A DNA stretch of 64,000 nucleotides from assembly GCA_003313425.1 (NCBI GenBank), contig NHZP01000021.1, positions 310,001 to 374,000 of the forward strand. The letters run 5' to 3'. The stretch's first letter is position 1, and each line of letters opens with the position of its first letter. Position numbers and translations under genes: made by a program. Below the pieces are notes generated by a model. That model was given only the letters and a program-made list of their open reading frames with translations. It was not told the DNA's origin and did not search any database. This document shows positions 22,148 through 33,000 of this stretch, one piece after another. This DNA is from Pseudopyrenochaeta lycopersici (Eukaryota; Ascomycota; Dothideomycetes; Pleosporales; Pseudopyrenochaetaceae).

Positions 22148-24445
22148 ATGGCAGATGACATGGATATTTCGTCGTCGTCCCCCCGCGGCACGAAAAGAAA
22201 AGGAGATGATAGCCTACAGCTTCCAGCGCCACGCAGAATCAAAGCACTTGCGCAAGACGTCGTCAACAAGATCGCTGCGGGAGAAATTATTGTCGCACCT
22301 GTTCATGCGCTGAAAGAATTGATCGAGAATGCCGTTGATGCAGGGTCAACTGCACTGGAAGTTCTGGTCAAAGACGGCGGTCTCAAACTTCTTCAGATCA
22401 CGGATAATGGTCATGGGATTGATGTACGTCTTACAGCACAATGACAATCGCCCGTTAATGTTTGTATAGAAAGAGGACCTGCCAATCCTGTGCGAGCGCT
22501 TCACTACTTCTAAATTGAAAGCCTTTGAAGATCTGACGTCTATTGGCACGTATGGTTTCCGCGGCGAAGCGTTGGCGAGTATTAGTCACATTGCTCATCT
22601 GAAAGTCACGACGAGGACGAAAGAGTCGAGCTGCGCATGGGAGGCTCACTATGCTGATGGCAAGCTTGCAAGTTCCAAACCTGGTCAGAGTGCAGAGCCG
22701 AAGCCTAAAGCAGGCCGACCTGGAACGCAGATCACGGTAAGTCGTGTATCACCGACTGTAAACGATGGGTATTTATGTATTTGCAGGTTGAAGACTTGTT
22801 CTACAATGTTCCATCACGACGCCGAGCCTTTCGCTCCGCTAGCGAAGAATACGCAAAGATTCTTGATCTTGTGGGGCGCTATGCAGTCCACTGTGTTGGT
22901 GTATCCTTTTCGTGCAAGAAAGCCAACGACAGCTCCGGCAGCAGTGTATCAGTACCCGCTTCAGCCAGTATCAAAGATCGCATACGACAGATCCACGGCA
23001 GCACGGCTGCTAATGAGCTGGTGCCGTTGGACGTAGAGGATGACCGCTGGGGCTTCAAATGCAACGGCTGGGTCAGTAACGCAAACTACAGCGCTAAACG
23101 AACGAATATGCTACTATTCATAAATCACAGGTCTGTCGAATCACCTGCGATCAAAAAGAGTGTCGAGCAGACGTACGCGACCTTCCTACCGAAAGGAGGT
23201 CACCCATTTTTCTACTTGAGCCTTGAGATCGAGCCACAACGAGTTGATGTCAACGTCCATCCTACGAAGCGGGAAGTGCACTTCTTGAACGAGGATGAGA
23301 TTGTAGCTATGATTTGTGATGCTATTCGTGAAGGCCTCAGCAAGGTCGACACGAGTAGATCTTTCATGACGCAATCACTACTTTCGAACCCAAAGGTCCC
23401 CTTTGCAACACCATTAAAGCCAACAGCGCCTGCAACGCCAACCACAGGCGATGTGTCTGACCGGAGCGGCTCGAAAGGGCCCAGGACGGTGACCAAGAAA
23501 CCATATGAGAACAACCTTGTCCGGACAGACTCTTCAGCACGAAAAATCACCTCCATGCTACAACCACAGCGCTCAGTAGAGGAAGGGGATAATGCGGATG
23601 AAGAGATGGATTACGAGCATACAGAGAAACAGCCAATGGCATGTCGCCTCACTTCAATTAAAGAGCTGCGAGCGGAAGTGCGGGACGCCATGCACAACGA
23701 GTTGACAGACATCATCTCCACACACACCTTTGTAGGCATCGTAGACGAACAAAAGCGTATAGTGGCTATACAAGGCGGTGTGAAGCTCTTCCTTATCGAT
23801 TACGGTATGCTCTGCAATGAGTACTTTTATCAAGTTGGTCTCACAGACTTTGCGAACTACGGCTCAATTCGCTTCAATCCGCCTTTGCCCTTGCAGGACC
23901 TGCTCAAAGTAGCAGTAGAGCAAGAGAAGAAAAATGCAGGCGACGCAGCAGATGAGGTAGATTGGAATGAAGTTATAGAGACTTCAAGAGACCACTTGAT
24001 CAGTAAAGCGGCCTTGCTCGGCGAGTATTTCTCCATGGAGATTACGGCAGAAGGCGAGCTATGCTCTATCCCACTGCTGATGAAAGACTATACCCCTTCA
24101 ATGGCCAAACTTCCTCAGTTTCTCCTGCGTCTCGGTCCATATGTCGATTGGGAGAACGAAAAGGGCTGTTTTCAGTCGCTGTTGCGTGAACTTGCTTCAT
24201 TTTATGTTCCTGAGAGCCTTCCTCCACCGCCCTCAGCGATGGATAATGATGCTGGGAAAGGTAAACAGAAGGTCTTGGAAGAAGATCCCGAGATTGCGCT
24301 AAGACGGAAGAAATTGAGGAGAGCAATCGAGTATACGATCTTGCCGGCATGCAAAGCAAGACTTGTAGCAACGCAGGGGCTGCTCAAAGGGGTCATGGAG
24401 GTTGCAAACTTAAAGGGTCTTTACCGGGTGTTTGAAAGGTGCTAG
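22148..24445 (+). CDS. MLH1: DNA mismatch repair protein Mlh1 (MutL homologue), 733 aa
   Basis: Three exons (22148-22423, 22470-22736, 22787-24445), all phase 0, encode a full-length Mlh1. The GHKL ATPase shows [12 protein letters not shown] (catalytic E57), TDNGHGI (D86) and [11 protein letters not shown]. These are followed by [45 protein letters not shown] and a low-complexity linker. The C-terminal domain ends in GLYRVFERC, the conserved terminal motif of Mlh1 whose Cys helps form the Pms1 endonuclease site. Mlh1 pairs with Pms1 (MutL-alpha) and Mlh3 (MutL-gamma) to process mismatches and meiotic crossovers in the nucleus. Residues 1-27, before APRR, are an extra basic/acidic N-terminal stretch. 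Nothing suggests loss of function. Confidence 0.97.
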
Positions 24446-25113
24446 GCAAGGGAATGTGTTGCCTGCTCAAGTAAATGTTTGATAATACCCAACACGAATG
24501 AATGCGAATTATCTACCCTCGCATTCACCAGATGCGGCCCTCATGGTTGTCGAAAGCGGCAGGTCCTAGCGTGGCGCTGAAAACTAACCTACCTGACGTC
24601 TTCCCCGCACGACAAAGCAGCAACGGCGTCCCAAATGCGAACAAACCGAGACGGCGAATGAGGCGCTCGTGGGGTCAATTACTGCACCTTTTGTAGTACA
24701 ACGTTTATAATCAGCAACGCGAACGGATACCGACGGCTACATCACGAGAGGCGAGCATTGTGATTGGTCAGTTCCACAGCATACCGAGCCGAGTGGCCGA
24801 ATTCCTGATCTTGGAAAGTGACAACATCGTTCATTGAAGTAAGGCGGCGAAGATCAAGCTTTCTAGCGAGACCCCGGAGAGCGGGTGAGTCATCCTTGTG
24901 TACATTTATTCCTGAGGGCATTATAAGATGTAGAAGTGAGAGGTTGTATAAAGCTGAGTTAGTAGGGTACTTTGTTTTAAACACATCAATCTTGATCCTC
25001 TCAACTCACCATATCACTACAGTAACCGCGGATTCAAAAACGTAACTATCATATACGTATTCACTGTGCTCTTTTCCCAGACCATAAATTATCAACCATC
25101 CACATTCATCACC
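24446..25113. other. Intergenic stretch, MLH1 to PEP mutase-like gene
   Basis: This 668-bp gap holds the MLH1 3' end and the promoter of the next gene. No gene or repeat is supported. The last 60 bases before the start codon are A/C-rich, as in fungal leaders. Confidence 0.5.
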
Positions 25114-25908
25114 ATGTCATCCCAAAACGACATTGCCAAAGCCTTCAAGGCCCTCCACAACCCTGGGAACCCTCTCATCCTCACAAACGTCTGGGACGCA
25201 ATCACAGCAAAGATCGTCGCTGAGCTCCCAAACACCAAAGCATTGGCAACTGCCAGCTTCGCCGTCGCCGCCGCCGCCGGCCTCGCAGATGACGATCTAA
25301 CGCTCGAGGTCAATCTGCGCGCCGTAGCCGCAATCGCAAAAGTCGCCAAACAATTCAACAAGCCCCTCACCGTGGACTTCCAGGACGGCTTCGGCGACCA
25401 ACTCGAAGACGGCATACGACAAGTAATTAAGCTCGGCGCCGTGGGCATCAACCTCGAGGACTTCAGCCGCGAGCTCAATGGCCTGTACCCCATTCCCGAA
25501 GCGCAAGACCGTGTCCGCCGCGTTCTGAAAGTCGCCCAAGAAGAAGGCGTCCCCGACTTCGTAGTCAACGCTCGCACGGATGCTCTCTTCGCCGGCGCAG
25601 ACCTCTCCGAAGCTATTGCGCGCGGGAAAGCGTATCTCGAGGCTGGTGCGGCGAATATCTTCATCTGGGGCGGCCCGTCGCGCAAGGGGTGGAGCAGGGA
25701 GGAGGTGGAACAGGCCGTCAAGGCGTTGGACGGGCGCTTGAATGTTATTCTTGTGAGGGTTCAGACGGGGGGGTTGAGCGTCAAGGAACTTGGTGAGATT
25801 GGGGGGATTGGTGTCGCGAGGATTAGTGTTGGCCCGCAGTTGATGCTGAGGACGGCGGGGTTGATTGCGGAGGAGGCGAGTAAGATATTGGCTGGGGAAG
25901 GAGTGTGA
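25114..25908 (+). CDS. Isocitrate lyase/PEP mutase superfamily protein, 264 aa
   Basis: A single exon encodes a TIM-barrel protein of the isocitrate lyase/phosphoenolpyruvate mutase superfamily. Family marks are NPLILTNVWDAITAKIV near residues 19-35, the metal-binding PLTVDFQDGFGD (D88, D91), GINLEDF (E115, D116) and FVVNARTDAL. The protein contains no cysteine, so the catalytic Cys of true isocitrate lyases (KKCGH loop) is absent. It more likely belongs to the uncharacterised PEP-mutase-like branch common in fungi and bacteria, acting on a C-C or C-P bond of a small oxo-acid (inference). The ATG at 25114 was chosen because the upstream extension (from 25066) has no family similarity. Composition changes sharply along the gene, from C-rich to G-rich. 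Confidence 0.9.
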   Translation: MSSQNDIAKAFKALHNPGNPLILTNVWDAITAKIVAELPNTKALATASFAVAAAAGLADDDLTLEVNLRAVAAIAKVAKQFNKPLTVDFQDGFGDQLEDGIRQVIKLGAVGINLEDFSRELNGLYPIPEAQDRVRRVLKVAQEEGVPDFVVNARTDALFAGADLSEAIARGKAYLEAGAANIFIWGGPSRKGWSREEVEQAVKALDGRLNVILVRVQTGGLSVKELGEIGGIGVARISVGPQLMLRTAGLIAEEASKILAGEGV

Positions 25909-26331
25909 TACAGTACTATGGTGTGTTTTCAGTGTAAGTTGGGATAGTAGTGAAGTTACGTCTTGAGTCAAATGCAAGTACTATTTACTAACTACGCATG
26001 TTGAATAAAACTCATCTGTCCTTCATAATTCCATTCTCCATCCTGACATCGGCGTTGGGGCCGGGGAAATAAGTAAGGCGTAACATAAATGGGGCATTGT
26101 TCCATCAGCGAATAAAATGGTTATAACGTTGCACTACTCGATAATAACACAAAACGTCAAAAGGGGTATTGCACTCGTTGCAGGGGGTATATCTCGAAAC
26201 AAAACGCCGAAGCCCCATCGTAACATCGTCCACGGCTTCCATCATATATTCCCGTATCATCGTGATATCGTTCATCGTCCGTGTGCTGATTCAGCCCCAG
26301 CTGATATATGTACGGTTGGGCTATTGGGCAG
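25909..26331. other. Convergent intergenic stretch
   Basis: This gap lies between the PEP mutase-like gene and the convergent 406-aa hypothetical gene. No gene or repeat was seen. Confidence 0.55.
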
Positions 26332-27605
26332 TCAAAGGTCTGGATCTTCCTCTGTTGAGAGGTCCGGCTCCGGCAGTGACTCCTTCAGTTGAATCATCCT
26401 GTTGCGACAATGGATGACGAAGATTGCGATCGCAAGCGAGTTCCACACATCGTAGCCCTCCTTGCCGAAGTCGAACATGGCAATAAGTCGCAACTGAGCT
26501 TGTTCCTTCTCTTCCGTCGGCGGAGCGTAGCTGACAAATGCCATGACTGTGTGAGATGCCGTTACACCATAGAGGGTTGGAACCTCACGGACCGAAGGCG
26601 ACTGGTGACCCTCATGTGGCTCGACTTGGAGAGCATCTTGCCATCGTGCGTGCAGGTTGCTGAGTTTCTGAATCATCTTCCTTTCTCCTTCGGAGGAATG
26701 GACATTTGAAGCCCAGGTCACTGTTTCAAAGAGCGGCAGTTTGGGCCAGACGTGCTCGACCTCGCCGTCCTTCATGGCCCACTTGGTAAACTTCTGTACC
26801 GCACGTTTAATTTGATACTGTGGTGTCCGCTTAGGTGCCCGGGTGTGCCAGGCATCGCGAGTGAGACTACCAAGGTCGAATAAGTTGCTAAGCGCAAGTT
26901 GCGCTATTGACATGTCAGCCTCTATCACTGCATTTCTAAGAGTTGAGTGCACTTACCGTGATAGCTGGTACCGAAGGCAGGTTTGATGAAAGCCTTGTCG
27001 AGCCTCGCAGTAAAAAGATCCTCGGGCAGCGTCTCAAAGTCGTCAATCCAGTCAATAGGCAGGATAGGCTCGAAGCCGCGCAATCCGAGCTTCTGGAACA
27101 AGAACACGGCATCTTCAGACCAGCCAGCATCTCGGAGCTCACGACCCTGTTTCTCCCTCCTCCTTCTCTCGTTATCGACGTTGACCTTCTTGGACTGGTT
27201 CATGTATGCTCCATCGTCAACCACCATGGTATCCTCATTGGCATCCACCTCATCCGCCGAAGACCCAGCTTTGTCATATTCCAGCGAGACAGGCGAATCG
27301 GGTAGTAGAGTATCACCCTCTAAGTCGTCATTTGATGGCCTTGCTGAGGTAGGGGGCGAGGGAGGAAGCAGCGTCGCGTCGATATCGCTTTGGGGGCTTG
27401 GCGTACGGGTATGCCAGATCTTGACACGTGAATTTGGGCTCATCTCTCTAGTGTCCGGAGTCGCAAGTTGTTTCTGATGCGGCGTCTTGACATGGGCGGG
27501 AAGTGCGGGAACCTTGAAGTTGAAAGGCTTCTCTCGCCGTTGTACAGTTTTTCGAGGGCTGACATAGTTCCAGATGCGGTCTGAGACCGTACGGAGAAAC
27601 GCCAT
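26332..27605 (-). CDS. Conserved fungal hypothetical protein, 406 aa
   Basis: Two exons (27605-26957 and 26903-26332) join in phase 1 with a GTAAGT donor and an ATAG acceptor. The N-terminal about 160 residues are low-complexity and acidic/Ser-rich, beginning MAFLRTVSDRIWNYVSPRK. After that a folded region begins with LRDAGWSEDAVFLFQKLGLRG, then LPIDWIDDFETLPEDLF, and continues past the intron with FTKWAMKDGEVEHVWPKL and YGVTASHTVMAFVSY. I recall no named domain. The pattern resembles proteins widely annotated as hypothetical in filamentous ascomycetes, so no function is assigned. It is divergent from deoxyhypusine hydroxylase across 511 bp. Confidence 0.75.
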
Positions 27606-28116
27606 CGCGTCGGTGGGATTTGCGGCTTGGTCGCGACGGGCTTGGTGTTGGTGGTGTAGATGAGCGACCTGCCGTATAAAAGAAGCGCTTCCTTGGATCA
27701 AGTAGCAAAAGTTGGTGTTTGGAGCCGTGGCGGTGAAGGTTACGGTGAGGCAGAGTTGATTCACACGTTGCGCGGGCCAATAGCAATATCTTTGTCCCGC
27801 TTTCGTCAGTAGCCTTTAAGGATCTGGTGCCAAAGGCGGCGAGGCGGCAGAGTCATTGTTGTCGCAAAGCTTGGACCCACGATGAATGAATGGCTGGCGT
27901 GGCTGGGTTTAGCTGCATCTTGGCCGCTGCAGGGGAACGTGGTCACATGGCGAGTAGCTTGATCCGGTCATGGCTGAAAGCAAATCTTATCAGATCATCT
28001 GCGACACCACCATTTTCCTCTGGACCCCCGCCAAAAAAGTTGAGCCTCGATTCTCGCGGCAGATCGCGAGTCTGATCAGGCCTTCACAACACCCAACTCT
28101 CTAAATTTTCTACAAA
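27606..28116. promoter_or_regulatory. Divergent promoter, hypothetical / deoxyhypusine hydroxylase
   Basis: This is a 511-bp gap between two start codons. No specific factor site was recognised and no gene is supported. Confidence 0.45.
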
Positions 28117-29152
28117 ATGGCAGTCATAGAGGCAGACACCCAAGTTCCCACGCTCCGCAAAATCCTAACTTCCGAGTCTGAGCCCCTTGCACGCCGCTTC
28201 CGTGCCCTTTTCTCTCTCAAACATCTCGCGTCCCTGCAGCCACCCACCGCGCAGACAGTACCCGCAATCGAGGCTATCGCAGCCGCATTTGGGTCGCCAT
28301 CAGCCCTGCTGAAGCATGAGTTGGCCTATTGTCTGGGACAGTCTCGACATAATGCGGCCATTGCGCCACTGAGGGGTGTATTGGAGGACAAGGAGGAAGA
28401 TTCAATGTGCAGACATGAGGCTGCCGAAGCCCTCGCTGCACTGGGTGACAAGGGAAGTTTGAGTCTGTTGAAGGAGTTGAGGGATGATGTCAAGGAGGTG
28501 GATGTGGTCAGGGAGACGTGTGACATTGCTGTGGACCGCATCGAGTGGGAGCATGGGCTACAGAAGGACAAGGAAACGTTGAAGAAAAGGTGCGCAAGTC
28601 AAACTGCTTCAGGGACTACAGACTGATGAGAGCAGTGATTTCACATCCATTGACCCTGCGCCACCGCTACCGCAGACCACTGAGAAGCCGTCAATAGAGG
28701 AGCTCGAAAAGACGCTCCTTGACACGACGCTGCCGCTCTTCCACCGCTACCGAGCCATGTTTGCTCTTCGCGATCTTTCCTCGCCCCCAGATCTACCCAC
28801 CGCCGTCCCAGCTGTGCAGGCACTCGCCCGTGGATTCGGCGATCCATCTGCGCTCTTCCGCCACGAGATCGCGTTCGTCTTCGGACAGCTCTCCCATCCT
28901 GCATCCATCCCGAGTCTGACAGAGACGCTGAGCAACACAAAGGAAGCCAGTATGGTCCGGCACGAAGCTGCAGAAGCACTAGGCAGCTTAGGTGACGAGG
29001 AAGGCGTGGAAGACACGCTGCGCAAATTCTTGGACGACCCAGAACAGGTGGTGCGAGACAGCGTGATTGTGGCGCTCGACATGGCCGAATTCGAGAAGAA
29101 TGGAGAAGTAGAGTATGCGATTGTACCGGGAGCACAAGCTGTAGCGGCTTGA
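28117..29152 (+). CDS. LIA1: Deoxyhypusine hydroxylase, 329 aa
   Basis: Two exons (28117-28589 and 28636-29152) join in phase 2. The protein is a tandem of two homologous halves of HEAT-like repeats. It carries the four His-Glu pairs that bind the di-iron centre: H67-E68 ([10 protein letters not shown]), H100-E101 ([12 protein letters not shown]), H234-E235 ([10 protein letters not shown]) and H267-E268 ([12 protein letters not shown]). The enzyme hydroxylates deoxyhypusine in eIF5A, completing hypusine, in the cytosol. The length matches yeast Lia1 (about 325 aa). The intron acceptor was picked among several AGs because it keeps phase and has a CTGAT branch site at a normal distance. It converges on RPA12 with an 83-bp gap. 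Confidence 0.95.
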
Positions 29153-29235
29153 AATGGCTGCATTAGTGCTGCATGCATGAGGCGTTCAGGTACAGGAGAA
29201 AAAATAGAGCAAAAATGAAGGTTCCCATCTGCACG

Positions 29236-29717
29236 TCAATTGTTGATGTTCCACCTGTAGGATAGCATTTAGCACAAAGTTCAACATATTCCCAAAACAT
29301 GACAACGTACTTGTGACCACAGTTGCACTCGTAGAAGACTGTCGAGCCTTCATCTGCACCTCTGAGCTGCCGAGTATAGTAGCGCACCTCGGGCTTTCCG
29401 CATTTTTCGCATGGGAGGTCGATAACACTGCTGGTCTGAATCTCTCCCTCAGCAATGGCCTGCACTTCGGAACGCTTTGCACGTAGAGCAGACGGGAAAG
29501 CTGTGGCCTTTGATTGCGTGATGACCGTCTTGGAGGATGTATCTGGAGGCGACAAGTCAGTTCCTGGCGGTTCGAGCTCCCGTGAAACAGTGTGCAGCAT
29601 ACCTTTGCAGGAAGCACCACAGACCGTGCAGGTCAGGATCGCATTCTGCTTGCCGGCGCTTCCGTCGAGCAGGTTGCCGCAGTCGTTGCAGAAGACGAGT
29701 GAGCCGATTGCTGACAT
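29236..29717 (-). CDS. RPA12: DNA-directed RNA polymerase I subunit Rpa12 (A12.2), 141 aa
   Basis: Two exons (29717-29311 and 29254-29236). The N-terminal zinc ribbon is seen as FCNDCGNLLDG then CTVCGASC. The C-terminal TFIIS-like ribbon is CEKCGKPEVRYYTRQLRGADEGS, then FYECNCGHK, and the last exon adds WNINN, a normal Rpa12 ending. The QLRGADEGST hairpin holds the acidic DE pair that supports RNA cleavage and proofreading in RNA polymerase I. Without splicing, the frame would run on into unrelated sequence, so the 19-nt last exon is well supported. Oddly, the last Cys pair is spaced C-N-C rather than the usual C-x2-C. The product acts in the nucleolus in rRNA transcription. Confidence 0.93.
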
Positions 29718-30088
29718 GGCTGGTGAATCGACTCGTCGAATCTTTGGTCAGATAGTTTTGGGAGGGAGAAAAAAGTGACAGGGCATCGCGGACTTTGCGG
29801 GGAGCGCCTCCGCGGCTGTGACGCTAAATCGAAGTGGCAGGCGGTCAGACGCGCCAAAATTGTCACCTACCCATACCGTCACCATAGGGATCCTGAGCTG
29901 CTGCAGGACAGGCATTGCGTTACCTCCGATACAGGCGCATTATTTGCATGAGTGACATCCTTTTATCAGGATGATGCGCTACTCTATACCGCCATAGCGC
30001 TTCTCCGACTCCCTCGCGGGTCCACTACCAACCGCACAGAACCTGATTGTCTACACTCCACGCTTTCTCAGTCCTCCGCCAGCACACC
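29718..30088. promoter_or_regulatory. Divergent promoter, RPA12 / SCC2
   Basis: This 371-bp gap separates two divergent housekeeping genes. A GCGCCAAAA word lies at 29851-29859. No clear fungal factor site is assigned. Confidence 0.45.
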
Positions 30089-33000
30089 ATGTCTAGCTAC
30101 GAGGGTGGTAACTGGCATAATGCCCATGGGGGTGCACTGCCTTACCGAGGGCCGCCCACGGTGGATGAGGCGTTGCCGTACTCGCCCTTTACCTCAATAA
30201 TCCCCTTCTCACCAGGCAAGTAACCCGCAATCACTCTTACATCTTGATTGAGTAGACTTCTCCCACTTGTTTCTGCTCAGAGGACTAACAGTTGGTAGAT
30301 ATCATCCCCTTTCCGACCGCTGAACCTCCTACTCCACCATCTACTCTGACCCCAGACCAACAGAGCGCTGCGAAGAAGGCAGTAGGCATCTTAAACGACG
30401 AGATCAAGGGCCAGTCTACAGCTCAACACCTGAACTCCACACTCAATCAACTCCGAGATCTGCTACAACGAGACAAGTTACCCGAATAGTAAGGCAAGCT
30501 GCTTCACTGAGTAGGAGCCAAACCTAACCACTTCCAGCAACTTCAAGCCAATGCCACAGCTGGCTACGCCTCCAGACAGCCCAGAGAAAGCGACAAATGG
30601 CTCTGCCTCGACTTACGTGCCCTCCTTGAGTCCCTTCGCAAGCATGCTTCTCAAACAGACGGACGTGAGCTTCGCGTGTAGGTTTCTTTGTTCACTTTGT
30701 TGTATTACCTACTGACAAAGCCAGCGTTCGGCATCAGAACGCCCGAACGACCTCGGAAAGACTCTGCTCCCGCACGGCAAGCTGCCTCTCTACCACAGGC
30801 TATAGCCGCCACCCAACCGCCACCCGCGACACCTAATGGCAAGGCTCATGCACAGAACGCAAGTCTTTCCTACCCGTCTAGCGCCCTATCCTCTGCTCCC
30901 AGCAGTGCGCCCAATCGAGGTTCTGGCCCAGCTGTAGTAATAAAGCCCAAGTCTGTCCGCCACGAAGAGTATCAACGATACAATAGCATCGCGACACCAG
31001 AGAGCTCAACACCGCAGAAAAAGGAAGATCGGCGCAATGAGCCTGATGCCACAGTCTTGAGACCTCATGAACGAGAGCTTGCCGATAGGAAGACTGGAGA
31101 ACTACAATCTCTTGTGGATAATCTTTCTGAAGACAAGGACGATCTTGATGGTTCGGAAAATTTCATAAGAGTCCCTACAGCCGACGGAGAGTGCAACCTG
31201 CTCAAACCACGACCTATGGATGCGCTCTCGGAGAAAATATCCAACGTAGTCAACATTGGTCGTTTCGTGGCCCTTCCGGTAGACCTCGTTATGCAGATCC
31301 AGTCACTGCTACAACCTACCGTTACGTCTACCTCCAAGAATGGACTCTTTTCACAAGATGAAGGCACACTGGAGTTATCTGAGAGTATTGAGACAGCAAA
31401 TTTTGCGCTGAAGGCATCAAAGCTCTTACTGGAAACCATGATCGAGGGACGCGATGATTACCGGATGCGACGCGAGGAGATCATTGACACCATCATCGAC
31501 CTCATTAAGCTGATTAAAGACGCTTGCATTGTTCCTATCGTTCAATCTCGGCGGTCTGGAGCGTCAGAAGATTTGTTTAGCGCAGCATCGGGCCAGAAAA
31601 AAGAATTACAAGTGGTTCTGCGCTTGTCTGGGACAGTTCTCGGCCGCTTTGCCGCCTTGATAGGCAAGTACAATCTATCTGACCGAGCACTCAATACTCT
31701 GGAGTACCTAACGTTGGAACTTTTGATGGAGCAAAACAGTGATCACGAGAAGGACTCGGTGTTTACCATTGCAAAATTTGAGCAATTCCGTCAAAAAGCC
31801 ATGGATGTCCTGGCGCAGATATTTGCTAGACACACAGAGCAGCAAAAATCCATTCTCAATGGCATTTTCAGCAACCTCGAAAAGCTTCCTGATAAAAAAG
31901 CGAGTGCGAGGCAGTTCAAGTCTGCACGAGAAGTACCCATCATGACTATTTCGGCACTTTTCATGCGATTCGTGCAGGTGGCTGCAACGAACAAAGAACG
32001 ACGGAATACAACCAAGACTGCCGATGCTGTTGAAGAAGCACTTGAGGAGGAAACCAGCGATTATGAGCCCGGAACTTCTGTTCAAAATAAGGCGAAGAAG
32101 CGAAATAAAGGCTCTGGTTCTCCTGCTCAGATTGCTCTGCGTTTGACCACAAATGCCAATCAAATCGCTGCTCATATTGCCGTATCTCTCGTCGAGCGAG
32201 CCTCGAATGTCTCGAAAACGGGTGATAAACCATTCCGAAACCTCTTGGACCTTTTCATTGACGACTTCTGCAATGTTTTGGGTTCTCCTGAGTGGCCAGC
32301 TGCAGTTATGCTACTTCATCAACTGCTCTCCCGCATGTATAACATACTCCAGGGCGATCTGGCAACAAAGCCGTCAGTAGTCGATAAAGACATGGCTCTT
32401 ACAACAATGGCAAGGATAGGCTGTGGCGTCATAGACTTCAAGCATAGTTTGAGGCAACTGAAACGCAAGTTGGACATATCCCAGTCCGATCTGTCCTCAA
32501 AGTTGGACCGCCTGCTTGACGATGCGATGAATGATGACATCAAAGAGAGGATCAACGATGTAGATCTTTTCGCCTTCGATGGCCCATATCGGATTGTCAT
32601 CGAGTCGTTGAGTGATTACCTAGACATCCGACCAAATCTAGAGGATCCGCACCTTCAATCGGTGAGCGGTTGTCATGTCAGCTCATGGCTTGCCGCTGTA
32701 GTCAAAGCTTTTCCAGAGCAAGACCAGGATGACCATCCGCTTGCAGTAAGAGACCTACAGCAGCATTTAGAGTCTATAATCATGGACCCTAAATGGCTTG
32801 CCCAGAAATTGTGAGATTCGACACCTTTCATGGATTCCCACTTGCTAACGATATTGCTAGTAAATTTCAGGCTATATCTGACGTCCAGAGTAAACTGGCT
32901 GCTGGTATCATTACGCTACAGAGTCAGGTTTGTAGATTCCTTCCACAAATGGTCCACATCATGGTGGTGTATACTCGGGACAAGAATTCCTCGAAGCTTC

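Noticed and set aside
25092..25977. Long antisense frames (209 and 226 codons) opposite the PEP mutase-like gene
   Set aside because: They result from codon bias of the sense gene; sequence is Arg/Ser/Ala-rich with no domain, while the sense frame has clear family motifs.
29851..29859. GCGCCAAAA, resembling an animal E2F site, between RPA12 and SCC2
   Set aside because: Ascomycetes lack E2F and use MBF/SBF instead; a single short match has no weight.
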